A DNA stretch of 64,000 bases from Streptomyces hayashii (GCF_024539815.1 NZ_JAHHIU010000078.1:62001-126000); one strand, 5' to 3'; numbered from the stretch's first letter, positions 8,102-16,494 are shown. The notes: a model not told the origin generated them from the letters alone. Made by a program: numbers and translations.

Positions 8102-8548
8102 ATGTCAGCACAACTTGCCGCGACCTGGGTCCGGATCGGCGACCAGTGGGTGCGGGCGGACCGGATCGTGGGCGTCCGACTTGAGCCGGCTGCCGGGACC
8201 GCGCTTGGTGGCCGGTGGGCCGAGGCCCCGAGCCAGCGGCTCCTGGTGTGCACGACGCTGCCCGCCGAGAAGAACAGCGGCAAGGGCATGTGGCAGGAGG
8301 CCGCCGTGTGCGTGCAGGAGCGCGGCGAGGTGGTCGCCGGCACGCTACTGGACGCCATGAACACCACCAAGTCGCCGGCGGGGAGCTCGCGGTACGTGTA
8401 TCCGGCCCGCACGACGGAGGGGCGGGTCTCGCACTGGCAGGCCAGCACGACCCTGCCGCAGGGGCACGCCCTCACCGGCGGACCCAAGGCCGTGCCCACC
8501 ATCAGCGGCACGCCCCTCGCGCCCCCCGGGGCGCTACACGGTGCCTGA
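8102..8548 (+). CDS. Hypothetical 148-aa protein
   Basis: 148 residues with GGAG 8 bases before the ATG. Tryptophan-containing N-terminus (LAATWVRIGDQWVRADRIVG) suggests a small beta-barrel fold; the C-terminal third is rich in G, P and T. No motif recognised. It begins just after a terminator, so it is probably transcribed from its own promoter. Confidence 0.65.
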   Translation: MSAQLAATWVRIGDQWVRADRIVGVRLEPAAGTALGGRWAEAPSQRLLVCTTLPAEKNSGKGMWQEAAVCVQERGEVVAGTLLDAMNTTKSPAGSSRYVYPARTTEGRVSHWQASTTLPQGHALTGGPKAVPTISGTPLAPPGALHGA

Positions 8549-8605
8549 ACAACCCTGTGGGGCCCGGTACCAGCAGTTCTGTCACCTTCGAGGAATTCCG
8601 AGCAG

Positions 8606-8760
8606 CTGCACGGCGATTGGCTGAGTAGACCTGCTGCCATGGACTTCTGCACGGAGCGGTTCGAATCCGCAGTGCGCCGACTGATCCTCGGCGTGCGCCA
8701 GTGGGCACACCGTGCAGACCGACCGCGGAAAAGGTTCGATTCCTTCAGTGCTGAAGCTGA
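8606..8760 (+). ncRNA. Candidate structured RNA with two tRNA-like T-arm motifs
   Basis: No convincing gene occupies 8549-8976. Within it, two exact B-box matches (GGTTCGAATCC at 8658-8668, GGTTCGATTCC at 8733-8743) stand 75 bases apart, and an A-box-like TGGCTGAGTAG lies at 8618-8628. The sequence also folds strongly: CTGCACGG (8647-8654) can pair with CCGTGCAG (8710-8717), enclosing GCGG/CCGC and a 9-bp stem around a CTGATCC loop. I could not draw a full tRNA cloverleaf, so this may be a decayed tRNA pair or another structured RNA. The same stretch is also open in one coding frame, so coincidence is possible. Confidence 0.4.
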
Positions 8761-8805
8761 TCCCTGTGGCGCGTCCCTGGAGATCTCCGCGGCTCCGGCT
8801 TCCCC

Positions 8806-8866
8806 AGCACCCCGGTGCGCGCTCTGCCTTCGGGCAGCAGCTGCGCCGGGGTGCTGTGTTTTTTCT
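8806..8866 (+). terminator. Strong intrinsic terminator with T-tract
   Basis: AGCACCCCGGTGCGC pairs with GCGCCGGGGTGCT around an inner hairpin CTGCC-TTCG-GGCAG, followed by a run of seven T in GTGTTTTTTC. It ends any transcript crossing the structured region at 8606-8760, supporting the idea of a separate small RNA. Confidence 0.85.
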
Positions 8867-8913
8867 TCTTCGTGGCTCGCCTTGCTCGTCCCGTGAAGGT
8901 AGTGAGCACAAGG

Positions 8914-8930
8914 GATCAGCGGAGCTGATC
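8914..8930. repeat. Mini-hairpin repeat, copy 5
   Basis: GATCAGC-GGA-GCTGATC, followed by CGGATC. It sits between a terminator and the zinc-ribbon gene that starts 47 bp later, as copies 6 and 7 also follow terminators. Confidence 0.8.
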
Positions 8931-8976
8931 CGGATCTGGCGTTGAAGAACATCCTCGTCACGTCAGGAGCCGAGCC

Positions 8977-9096
8977 ATGACCTGCCCGAACTGCGCCGTC
9001 GACATGGAGTCGAACGCCTACGGCGTCCGCGCCGGCAAGAAGACCAAGAAGGTCACGCACACGTGCTCCGAGTGCGGCTACAGCGAGACGCGCTGA
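8977..9096 (+). CDS. Small zinc-ribbon protein
   Basis: 39 residues, MTCPNCAVDMES ... HTCSECGYSETR. Two CxxC knuckles (CPNC and CSEC) separated by about 25 residues make a complete zinc ribbon. An AGGAG site precedes the ATG. Such mini zinc ribbons are common on actinobacterial phages and plasmids; function unknown. Confidence 0.7.
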   Translation: MTCPNCAVDMESNAYGVRAGKKTKKVTHTCSECGYSETR

Positions 9097-9161
9097 CCAG
9101 CGGCTTCTTCGCCCTGCCTTTCCTCTTCCCCTCCACTGCGGTCTCGAAGGAAACCACGTCG

Positions 9162-9605
9162 ATGAGCACGCTCCTGGCCATGCCCGGCCTGCCATCCTCC
9201 TCATCGTCTTCACCGCGGCCCTTGCGACGAGCGGGGGCTCGCATTCCTCCTGCCGGACCTGATCAGACGGAGGTCGAAGCCCGAGGACCGCGGCGACAGG
9301 CCCGGCCAGCGCGTCCGGCCCGCCGTCGGCAGCTACGCGCTCCTCGCCGAGGCCAGCGAATACCTCGAGTACGAGTTCGGCGCGGTCCCCGGCAGCATCG
9401 GCATCATCGTCCGGCATTCCCTGAACGGCATCGACGACACCGGGGTGTTCGTCCAGTGGCTGACGAAGCCGGACGACCTCGTGCACCAGGACCTCGCCGA
9501 CCTGGAGGCCGCGTGCATCCACGGCGTGAGCTGCGAGCTCGACGAGCTCGCCTTCTTCGACCCCGCGCCGGCGGTCCGGACCAAGCACTCATTCAGGAGC
9601 ACTGA
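9162..9605 (+). pseudogene. Broken gene for a small membrane-anchored protein
   Basis: The ATG at 9162 follows GAAGGAAA, but the coding signal jumps frame. A membrane segment ARPAILLIVFTAAL lies one frame over at ~9185-9225. A coherent soluble domain (SYALLAEASEYLEYEFGAVPG..., QWLTKPDDLVHQDLADLEAA) lies in a third frame at ~9241-9595. The stop TGA at 9603, just before the next ribosome site, is in the starting frame. At least two or three indels are needed to restore one protein. Real decay and local sequence errors cannot be told apart here. Confidence 0.5.
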
Positions 9606-9610
9606 TCACC

Positions 9611-10015
9611 ATGAGTTTCCTCAGCCGCATCGGCTTCATCGAGACGAAAGAGCAGGAGCAGGCCCGGCTGGCCCAGGCCCCCGAGGACTCGACGAACCAC
9701 TACCTGTCCACCCTGCCCGTGACCATCGAAGAGTGGCCCAAGGACCTGGTCGTCGAGCTGCCGTGGGAGCCACCGCGCACCGATCAGTCGTACCGCGTCG
9801 TCGTGGTGCCGATCGAGTTCCGCAAGGATCTCCTGCCCGAGGGCGTCGAGGAGGAGCCGCTGCCGCGCAAGCGCCACTCCGGCTCCTGGACCTGCGCCGT
9901 GGTGTACTCCAACCACCCGAGCTACCCGGTCGGCGGCTACCGCATCGTCGTCCCGGCCGCCGAGCTGGCCCGCGGCCGGAGGGTCGACCTCGCCGGGGTA
10001 CCGGCCCAGGCCTGA
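9611..10015 (+). CDS. Hypothetical 134-aa protein
   Basis: 134 residues from an ATG preceded by AGGAG. Contains proline- and tryptophan-rich beta segments (IEEWPKDLVVELPWEPP; GSWTCAVVYSNHPSYPVGGYRIVV). No recognised fold. A terminator hairpin follows at 10046. It directly follows a broken gene, whose stop is 6 bp upstream. Confidence 0.65.
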   Translation: MSFLSRIGFIETKEQEQARLAQAPEDSTNHYLSTLPVTIEEWPKDLVVELPWEPPRTDQSYRVVVVPIEFRKDLLPEGVEEEPLPRKRHSGSWTCAVVYSNHPSYPVGGYRIVVPAAELARGRRVDLAGVPAQA

Positions 10016-10045
10016 CCCCACGAGCGCAACGCATCCGCACCATCA

Positions 10046-10073
10046 CCCCCGCAGGGATCACGCCGTGCGGGGG
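10046..10073 (+). terminator. Terminator-like inverted repeat
   Basis: CCCCCGCA...TGCGGGGG, an 8-bp stem with a 12-base loop, 30 bp after a stop codon. The next 150 bp hold only a possible 20-codon peptide at 10120 and no clear gene. Confidence 0.6.
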
Positions 10074-10224
10074 CTCCTCGTTCTCGCCCCCACTCGACTG
10101 AAGCAGAAAGCAGACGCCATGCCCCGCACCAGAACCTCTCCCGTCCTCCTCGTCCTCGTGGCGCTGCGCTCTGTTCCCTGACCCCACGCCCCTCAACACC
10201 ACCCAGCAGAAAGCGAGTTCCGCT

Positions 10225-10813
10225 ATGTCCACCGTCAGTGAAGAGCAGAGGATCGACACCGTCCACCGGCTGGGCGTGATGTCCGAGCGGCACCCCGAGC
10301 TGAAGCGCCGCGTGGCGGACGCCCGGCTCGAACTCGCTGCCGTCATTCTCGCCATGGACGCCGTCGACGAGCGCATCCAGGCGGGCCATCGCCGAGCGCG
10401 TCTACGGCAAGCCGTACAGCTCGCTGCGCGGATGCCAGCGGGACGACGAGCACATCGGCAATGACAGCGTGAAGCTCTACGAGCTCACCTCCGACGGGGA
10501 CTACCTGCAGGCACTCGGCGACCTCGACGGCGCCGAGATCTACCTGGGCTGGGACTCCCGCACCGGCGAGAGCGCCTTCAAGACCGGCGTGACGGAGCTG
10601 GACTACTGGCTGAGCATCCGCGTCGCCGACGAAAACACACCAGCCACCGTCGGGGCGAACCCGCCGGCGACGCAAGACCTTGAGAACGCCGTGTTCGAGG
10701 ACCGGTTCTTCGCCGATCGCGCCTTCTCGCCGTCGCTGCGGCTGGTCCTGGCCGATCTGATCCGACGCGGCGAACTGCCGCGCGGTGACTACCTGTTCCG
10801 GCACTGGTGGTGA
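10225..10813 (+). pseudogene. Frameshifted hypothetical gene
   Basis: The 5' part (MSTVSEEQRIDTVHRLGVM... to AMDAVDERI) is in one frame. From about 10380 the coding signal continues in another (RAIAERVYGKPYSSLRGC..., LYELTSDGDYLQALGDLDG, DYWLSIRVADENT). One single-base indel near 10378-10385 would restore a ~195-residue soluble protein. A later GTG at 10469 could express the C-terminal 114 residues alone. Confidence 0.55.
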
Positions 10814-10823
10814 TCGAAGCGAG

Positions 10824-11084
10824 ATGAAGGTTGGAACCATCGCTCAGTCTCAGACATCCGTCTTCGACGTCGCCGAGTACATCCTGCAGAAGCACGCCGC
10901 GGCCGAGCCCGCCCGGCCGGCGATGACCGCGATGAAGCTCTAGAAGCTCGTCTACTACTGCCAGGCCTGGGCCTCCGGGCCCGTCTGCCCTGCGCTCTAA
11001 GAGCTGCACCAGGGCCACTTCGAGATCGAGGCCGGCTTCTTCGCCAAGCGGCTGCGTGTGCGCAGCGACCTCGGAACCGCCTGA
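10824..11084 (+). pseudogene. Panacea/SocA (DUF4065)-like antitoxin remnant
   Basis: The frame starts MKVGTIAQSQTSVFDVAEYIL and keeps the family signature MKL(Q)KLVYYCQAW, but the conserved glutamine codon is TAG at 10941-10943. A second stop, TAA at 10998-11000, replaces the tyrosine expected in GPVCPAL(Y)ELHQGHF. The middle of the domain (the usual GRPLF...IEAW stretch) is also missing. Panacea proteins are antitoxin or chaperone-like domains in toxin-antitoxin pairs. No partner toxin is visible. Confidence 0.65.
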
Positions 11085-11111
11085 GCACCAGCAGAAAGAG
11101 AGACCACCACC

Positions 11112-11705
11112 ATGTACAACATCCCCTTACGCAGGCGCTCGCTCCTTCGCGGCTGGGCGATCGCGATCGCGGCCATCGCCGCCCTGGTCGCGAGCCTGGT
11201 CATCTGGGGCAACCAGATGAGAAGCCAGGAAGCCCAAGACCGCGCCGCCATGGCCAATACGAAGATCGTCTACGTCGCGGACCCCGTGCAGAAGCTCGTC
11301 AAGCGCACCGACGGCTCCTACTACAGGGCCACGACCGCCTCGGAGTATTCGTCCGACATCACCTACGACTACACGACGGTCCAGGACCAGGACGTCGTCG
11401 TGCCCGGCACGGTGACCACCCAGGAGCAGAGGCCGACGGGCTTCCTCTGGTACCAGAAGACCTTCGCCAACGACATCACGGTCCGGATCATCGATCCGCA
11501 GGAGGCGGACCAGACGCCGCGCGTCGAGCGGCTGCGCTGCACGGTCGAGCCCGTCGATGCGTCGAAGCCGAGCTACACCGGCGACCCGCACGACAGGAGT
11601 CGGCTGAAGATCGGGCCCGACCAGGAAGGCACGGACGCAGGAAGCCAGCAGCTGTGCCAGGACCGGATCACGATCCTCGTGCCGGACGGCAGCATCCAGC
11701 CGTAG
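11112..11705 (+). CDS. Membrane-anchored extracytoplasmic protein, unknown function
   Basis: 197 residues. A basic N-terminus (PLRRRSLLRGW) precedes one transmembrane helix at ~15-34 (AIAIAAIAALVASLVIW), followed by a ~160-residue domain probably outside the cell. The exported part has two cysteines (RCTVEP..., QLCQDR) that could form a disulfide. No lipobox. A strong terminator follows at 11751. Confidence 0.7.
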   Translation: MYNIPLRRRSLLRGWAIAIAAIAALVASLVIWGNQMRSQEAQDRAAMANTKIVYVADPVQKLVKRTDGSYYRATTASEYSSDITYDYTTVQDQDVVVPGTVTTQEQRPTGFLWYQKTFANDITVRIIDPQEADQTPRVERLRCTVEPVDASKPSYTGDPHDRSRLKIGPDQEGTDAGSQQLCQDRITILVPDGSIQP

Positions 11706-11750
11706 CCGACTGGGGCTCACCTCTGGGCGTCGGCAGGTGAATTCCGCGGA

Positions 11751-11797
11751 GCCCCCGCCGGCTGAGCATGATGCTCGCCGGGCGGGGGTCTCTCTCT
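11751..11797 (+). terminator. Terminator, duplicated unit A
   Basis: CCCCCGCC ... GGCGGGGG around an inner GAGCATGATGCTC palindrome, followed by TCTCTCTCTTT. Nearly the same sequence, with the same mini-hairpin directly behind, recurs at 15523. Confidence 0.85.
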
Positions 11798-11805
11798 TTC
11801 CGCCT

Positions 11806-11822
11806 GATCAGCGGAGCTGATC
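11806..11822. repeat. Mini-hairpin repeat, copy 6
   Basis: GATCAGC-GGA-GCTGATC, followed by CGGTCTGGTCT. It lies 9 bases after the terminator. The region 11823-12298 is open in the frame of the next gene and encodes an alanine/glutamate-rich sequence around 11870-12070 that may be a gene remnant, but no start could be supported. Confidence 0.8.
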
Positions 11823-12298
11823 CGGTCTGGTCTCCAGGGCATGAGGGCCCGTGCACGGCGCGCGGCAAGGCGGCCCGCGTCGCGGCGGTCGCCGAGCTGC
11901 ACGACGGCAACGCCCCTGAGGCTCCGGCTCCGGCGGAGAACCGCAACGGCGCGGGCGGCACTCTCGGGCAGACGGAGGTCGCGCCGGTCGAGGCGGAGGC
12001 CACCCAGGAGCAGGAGACGGCCGAGACCGCGCGCACGGAGGCCATGGCGGAGGCTGCGGCCGGTCGGGCCGCCCCCACCCCAGAGGCACGGCCCCCGCGT
12101 GCCCGGCGTGCCCCTCAGCGGCGGGTGAGCCCCGAGCGTCGTATGGCGATCAGCGCCGGTCTGGTCCCCGCCCCTCCGCACGGACCAGGACGCACCGCTC
12201 CTCTGATCCACCCGCGCCGCCCGATAGGCCGGTGCCCGGTCGAGCCTGGCCGCACGCACTCAGCCCCACCCACACCCCATCGATGTGAGAGGTACACC

Positions 12299-12889
12299 AT
12301 GACTTCCTGGCCCCACGACCTGAGCAAGACCGCCCCCGCCGCCGCCGAGCGCACCGGCACGATCCTCAAGGCCGCGCTGACCGCGCACGGCGTCACCTTC
12401 CTCGTGGTCAAGCCCTGGCGCTCCCTGCCCGGCGCCTCCCTGGTGACCACCGCCCCGGGCCAGCCGGACGTGTGGATCGACGCGCACTCCCACACCAACG
12501 GCCCCGCCGTGTCCGGCTACGACGTGCCACTGGCCGGACTGTTCGGCATAAGTGCTGTGATCACCGACGATTTCAACACCCGTCACGTGCACTGGGACTT
12601 CACCGAGGCGCCCGCCGGCATCACCGACCCGGCCGCCGCCGCCGACGCCATGGCGGCAGACGTCGCCGCCCACCTGCGCACCTATCCGTCCCTGACCGGT
12701 GCGCAGTGGGTCACCATCGCATCCCACCCGGCCAGCCGCACCGAGTACCGGGAAGCCGTCACCGTGCACGGCACATGGGCGCACGCCTCCTCACCCACCG
12801 GCTACACCACCGGCCCCGACCTGGACACCGACCGCGTGTGGGACGCCTACCAGCGGCGCGTGGCCGACCTCACCGCCGAGACCCGCTGA
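12299..12889 (+). CDS. Hypothetical 196-aa protein
   Basis: 196 residues. The start is the ATG at 12299, chosen because GAGAGG lies 8 bases upstream, although the frame is open further left. The sequence has a globular pattern with several His/Trp pairs (DVWIDAHSHTNG; TRHVHWDFTEAP) that might bind a metal, but no family is recognised. It is followed at 93 bp by a zinc-binding protein gene on the same strand. Confidence 0.65.
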   Translation: MTSWPHDLSKTAPAAAERTGTILKAALTAHGVTFLVVKPWRSLPGASLVTTAPGQPDVWIDAHSHTNGPAVSGYDVPLAGLFGISAVITDDFNTRHVHWDFTEAPAGITDPAAAADAMAADVAAHLRTYPSLTGAQWVTIASHPASRTEYREAVTVHGTWAHASSPTGYTTGPDLDTDRVWDAYQRRVADLTAETR

Positions 12890-12981
12890 ACCCGCGACCG
12901 ACCGCCCCGTCCGCTGGCGGCCGGTCCCCCCGCCGCGCGACCGACCGGCGTGCGGCCCAACCCCCGAGAGGACCACGGCAG

Positions 12982-13509
12982 ATGAGCACTACCTCCGAGA
13001 CCCGCACCTGTCTGCACTGCGCCCGCGAAATCGAGTACATCGAGGCCGACGGACAAGGCGACTGGTACGACTCGTCCAACCGGACCGGGTGCGTGGGCGG
13101 TGAGCAGCCGCATGCCCCGGAGCCGCTGTGCGGCTCGTGCCGGGACTACGGCCTGATCGAGATCCGCCACGCGTCCACGGACGGCCTGATCGGGCACCGG
13201 CCGTGCGACGACCCCGCGTGCACCGACCGGCGCGAGAAGGCCGCAGCCCGGGCGGCCGAGAAGCACACCGGCGAAATGGTGATTGGGTCCGAGGAGTTCG
13301 GCCCGCAGGTGTGCGCTGAATGCGGCTGGGGCGGCTACACCCCCGTTCCCGGCCCGTACGCGCAGGGACGGCCGGTCTACGTGTGCACCGCTACCGGCTG
13401 CGGCTACAGGGCCGACGTCTCCGCGTTCAAGCTGGGCGACGGTGAGCGACTGGCCGTGCACGACGGCCGCCTCTACCTCGTCCGCCCCTACGACGGCGCC
13501 CCGTTTTGA
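12982..13509 (+). CDS. Cysteine-rich zinc-binding protein
   Basis: 175 residues. CxxC pairs occur at CLHC near the N-terminus, CGSC in the middle, and CAEC with a later CTATGC, consistent with at least two zinc sites. GAGAGGA precedes the ATG. The TGA overlaps the next ATG (TGATG), so the pair is translationally coupled. Role unknown; similar Cys-rich proteins are frequent in actinobacterial mobile elements. Confidence 0.65.
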   Translation: MSTTSETRTCLHCAREIEYIEADGQGDWYDSSNRTGCVGGEQPHAPEPLCGSCRDYGLIEIRHASTDGLIGHRPCDDPACTDRREKAAARAAEKHTGEMVIGSEEFGPQVCAECGWGGYTPVPGPYAQGRPVYVCTATGCGYRADVSAFKLGDGERLAVHDGRLYLVRPYDGAPF

Positions 13510-14267
13510 TGGCCGCCGAGGGCGGCGAGCGTTCCCAGGTGTCGGCCACCATGACCGAGCGGCTGGAGCGGATGCGTGCGGGCCAACTCGCCGCCCTGCC
13601 GACCGTCGCGGAAATCCGGATGGCGTACCCGCTCGCCGGTGGGGGCGCCACGCTGCGGCTGATGACCGCCGAGGGGAGCACGGCGGAACGCCACATGATC
13701 CCGCTCACGGAGCGGGGTGCGGCCGGGCGGGAGAACGACCCCGCCGGGATCTACCTGGACACCATCACCGACGGCGCGAACACGGAGGGGCTGAAGATCG
13801 CCGCAGGGTGGCACCTGATGCGGCTTGGCTTCAACTACACGCGCGGCGCGGCCTGGACGCCGTACACCGGCAGCGCGAGCAACGAGGCGCAATGGGAGGA
13901 GTGGGCGCCGATGCTGCCCGAGGGGCACCGGTGGCCGCACACGGTGCGCGTCGCCATCACGGCGACGGCCGAACACCTCGCCTACATCGACCGCGCGTAC
14001 GGTCCCGCGCCGGAACTGCCGGACCTTCCGGCCGGTGTGAGCGCGCACCCGTCCAGCCCGCGTTCATGGCAGATCTGCTACGCCAACCGCCGGTTCTGGC
14101 AGCTCTCCTACTGGCCCCGGATGGGCGGCGACGTGTGGACTCTGTACGCCGACCCGGCCCGTACCAAGTCCCTCGCCAGGGCCGCGAGCCCCGGCGAACT
14201 CCTCGCCACCATCCCCGCCCGTGACACCGAAGCGCAGGCCCGCGCGGCGGCCCGCAAGGGCTACTGA
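13509..14267 (+). CDS. Hypothetical 252-aa protein
   Basis: 252 residues from an ATG embedded in the previous stop (TGATG). No membrane segment and no recognised motif. Tryptophan-rich stretches (NEAQWEEWAPMLPEGHRWPHTV; WQLSYWPRMGGDVWTLY) suggest a compact globular domain. Part of a three-gene run 12982-15338. Confidence 0.6.
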   Translation: MAAEGGERSQVSATMTERLERMRAGQLAALPTVAEIRMAYPLAGGGATLRLMTAEGSTAERHMIPLTERGAAGRENDPAGIYLDTITDGANTEGLKIAAGWHLMRLGFNYTRGAAWTPYTGSASNEAQWEEWAPMLPEGHRWPHTVRVAITATAEHLAYIDRAYGPAPELPDLPAGVSAHPSSPRSWQICYANRRFWQLSYWPRMGGDVWTLYADPARTKSLARAASPGELLATIPARDTEAQARAAARKGY

Positions 14268-14282
14268 GACGTTAGGACACCG

Positions 14283-15338
14283 ATGGCCGTCGAATTCACC
14301 CCGAAGGACATCCCCGCCTTGCGCCGGGCCGCGAAGTTCCTGCGCTGCACGGAACTGAACCTGCCGGACACGGCCGACTCCAAGACCCACGACGCCATCC
14401 TCATCTCCGCTCTGCGGTTGGACGACCAGGCCGACGAGCTGGGCGGGCAGGCCCCGGATCCGAATATGAACGGGACCCGGCGCCCCATCTTCAACCAACT
14501 CGTCGCCCCCGAGGCCGGCGGGCCCATGTTCCACGAGGAGGCGAGTGCGCTCCTCGACGCTCACGAGGACGCAGTCCGGGCCGCCGCCGCGGTGGGCGCG
14601 CTCCGCCTCCAGGGCACGATGCTCGCTCTGCACCCGAAGACGGCCAACCCCCGGCACGGGTGCTGCGCGACGCCGAAGGTCTGCAAGGGGACGCACCGGC
14701 CGGAGTGCCGGAGCAGCGAGCACACGATCGGCGGTCAGGTGCCGTGGCCGTGCAAGTCGCTGCGCGCCGTCGGGATCCGCATCGACGCCGACGCCGATGC
14801 TGTACGCCAGGCCCTGGCCAAGCTGGAGCGGGATGCCGGGCGCGACGGCTACCCGAGCCGGAAGAAGGCGAACCGCGGGTACGCCGTACACGCCACCAGG
14901 CAGATGGACGGCGGCATCGGCGACACCGGCGCGTGCGGCACGTACTTCCCGCAGGACACGGAGAGCAGCCTCGAGGCCCCCGGCACCGACGTGTCGTGCC
15001 AGGCCTGCGTGAAGGCACTCCTCAGCAAGCGCGAGGAGCGCGAGGAGGCCGAGGCCGCGGCCGCCGCAGAGGCCACGCACCGCTGCACCCTGCCGCCGAA
15101 CCGGTTCCTGCCCTGCGGCTGCTGCCCGCACCAGGTCTGCGAGGACTGTGAGCGCTGCGCCCACACGTGCGTGTGCGGCACCGGCGGAACCCCCGCCCAG
15201 CCCGCCGGGGCCGCCGGTGAGTTGTGCCCCAACGGCCAGCCCCGCCCGGAGTGCTCCGAGAGCGACCCATGCGAGCCCTGCTGGCAGGACCAGCAGGAGG
15301 AGGGCGACGCGATCGAGGCCAGCATGGGCATGCGCTGA
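14283..15338 (+). CDS. Cysteine-rich hypothetical protein, 351 aa
   Basis: 351 residues. The N-terminal ~110 residues are helical. The middle carries HGCCATPKVCKG and ECRSS. The C-terminal ~100 residues are dense in cysteine (CQAC, CGCC, CEDCERC, CVCG, ECSESDPCEPC), indicating several zinc sites. Starts 15 bp after the previous gene. Not a family I can name. Confidence 0.6.
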   Translation: MAVEFTPKDIPALRRAAKFLRCTELNLPDTADSKTHDAILISALRLDDQADELGGQAPDPNMNGTRRPIFNQLVAPEAGGPMFHEEASALLDAHEDAVRAAAAVGALRLQGTMLALHPKTANPRHGCCATPKVCKGTHRPECRSSEHTIGGQVPWPCKSLRAVGIRIDADADAVRQALAKLERDAGRDGYPSRKKANRGYAVHATRQMDGGIGDTGACGTYFPQDTESSLEAPGTDVSCQACVKALLSKREEREEAEAAAAAEATHRCTLPPNRFLPCGCCPHQVCEDCERCAHTCVCGTGGTPAQPAGAAGELCPNGQPRPECSESDPCEPCWQDQQEEGDAIEASMGMR

Positions 15339-15522
15339 ACCTCGCCCCCACGGCCTGCGCCGACCAGCGGGGGCGGGGCCGTTGGCCTGCTCGAGCAGGA
15401 CGGGCTCGGTGCACTACGCCGGGGCGCACCGAGCCGCAAGGAAGGCGCCGTAACGCCCCCGCCTCCCGGTGCAGGCCGACCCGAACGGCCGGCTGTCCGC
15501 CGGTTCCTTGAACTCCGCAGAA

Positions 15523-15567
15523 CCCCCGCCTGCTGAGCATCACGCTCGCTGGGCGGGGGTCTCTCTT
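15523..15567 (+). terminator. Terminator, duplicated unit B
   Basis: CCCCCGCC ... GGGCGGGGG with TCTCTCTTT, a near copy of the unit at 11751, including the inner GAGCAT...GCTC. The 180 bp between the previous stop and this hairpin hold no supported gene. Confidence 0.85.
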
Positions 15568-15572
15568 TGTCT

Positions 15573-15589
15573 GATCAGCGGAGCTGATT
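15573..15589. repeat. Mini-hairpin repeat, copy 7
   Basis: GATCAGC-GGA-GCTGATT, followed by CGGTCTGGTCT. Lies between a terminator and a gene that starts 45 bp later, the same arrangement as copies 5 and 6. Confidence 0.8.
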
Positions 15590-15634
15590 CGGTCTGGTCT
15601 TCGAAAGATCACGTCCAGCGCCAGGAGTACAGCC

Positions 15635-16189
15635 ATGAGCCAGCCCCTCGAACCTACTGATCGCCGACAGACGGAGCACATGCGCTGCGACTGCGTTCCG
15701 GATCTGGGGCCCGCGCACTGCCACGGGTGCTCCGAGATGACGGGGCGAGACGAGGTCTACCCGGGACCGCACTGTCCGACGCGCGCCGTCGAGGCCGCCA
15801 AGGTCGCCTTCGAGGTGGCGGCGGGCTACGAGCACGCTGCGCCGGTGGTCCTGCACGCCAGCGAGTTCGCTGATGTTCATGGCGCAGTGGGTGCTGCGTT
15901 GCACGCACGCGCAGAGCAGATGCCGGAGCTGGCGCGGCACACGGTGCCCATTTCGGCGAGCTACAGCATCCGTGGCGCACACGCGGAGCTCGACGGCGTG
16001 ACGTTCCCGTCTGTGGCCGGACTCACCACCGCCGTGATCACCGTCCGCACGGCCTCCCCGATCGACCGGCTGACGCTGATCCCCGTGATCGGCCAGATCT
16101 CCCATGAAGTCGAGAGCGCAGCCGAGGAGCAGGACGACGCCTACGTCGCCGAGAAGATCTACATCATCGAGGAAGGACCCAGCGCATGA
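15635..16189 (+). CDS. Hypothetical 184-aa protein
   Basis: 184 residues. The N-terminal 45 residues hold several Cys and His (CDCVPD, HCHGCSE, HCPTR), likely a small zinc site. The rest alternates hydrophobic and polar residues as in an alpha/beta domain. Its TGA overlaps the next ATG (ATGA), so it is coupled to the membrane protein that follows. Confidence 0.65.
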   Translation: MSQPLEPTDRRQTEHMRCDCVPDLGPAHCHGCSEMTGRDEVYPGPHCPTRAVEAAKVAFEVAAGYEHAAPVVLHASEFADVHGAVGAALHARAEQMPELARHTVPISASYSIRGAHAELDGVTFPSVAGLTTAVITVRTASPIDRLTLIPVIGQISHEVESAAEEQDDAYVAEKIYIIEEGPSA

Positions 16190-16455
16190 ACGCCACCACC
16201 AGCACCGCGGGTTCGACGTGGCGCGACCGCGCTGTCAAGACGATCGGCCGGGTGCTCCTCACCCTCATGATTGCGACGAATGTGATCGTCCTCGCGTCGG
16301 CTGCGGTTTTCTGCGTCATGACCGGCCAGTACACGCCGATCATCGTCAGCATCGCCTTCAGCGGCGTGTGCTGGTGGATCCTCCTGCGTACCCTTCGGGC
16401 TCTTGCCGAGAAGCGCCGCGCGAAGAAGGCGCTCATGAGCGTGACCCAGAACTGA
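16186..16455 (+). CDS. Two-helix membrane protein
   Basis: 89 residues with two transmembrane helices at ~22-42 (LLTLMIATNVIVLASAAVF) and ~47-65 (YTPIIVSIAFSGVCWWILL), then a basic C-terminal tail (EKRRAKKA). ATGA overlap with the preceding gene. Function unknown. Confidence 0.65.
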   Translation: MNATTSTAGSTWRDRAVKTIGRVLLTLMIATNVIVLASAAVFCVMTGQYTPIIVSIAFSGVCWWILLRTLRALAEKRRAKKALMSVTQN

Positions 16456-16494
16456 AACCGCAGTCCAGATTCGATCCGAAAGAAGCACGGCGCC

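Noticed and set aside
8639..8896. An 85-codon open frame across the structured region
   Set aside because: No ribosome site, it runs into a strong terminator, and the tail encodes low-complexity Ala/Pro/Cys sequence. I treat the region as non-coding, with the caveat that it is open in phase with the gene before it.
11841..12298. N-terminal extension of the 196-aa gene
   Set aside because: The frame is open, but it crosses a terminator-hairpin unit and the ATG at 12299 has a good GAGAGG site.
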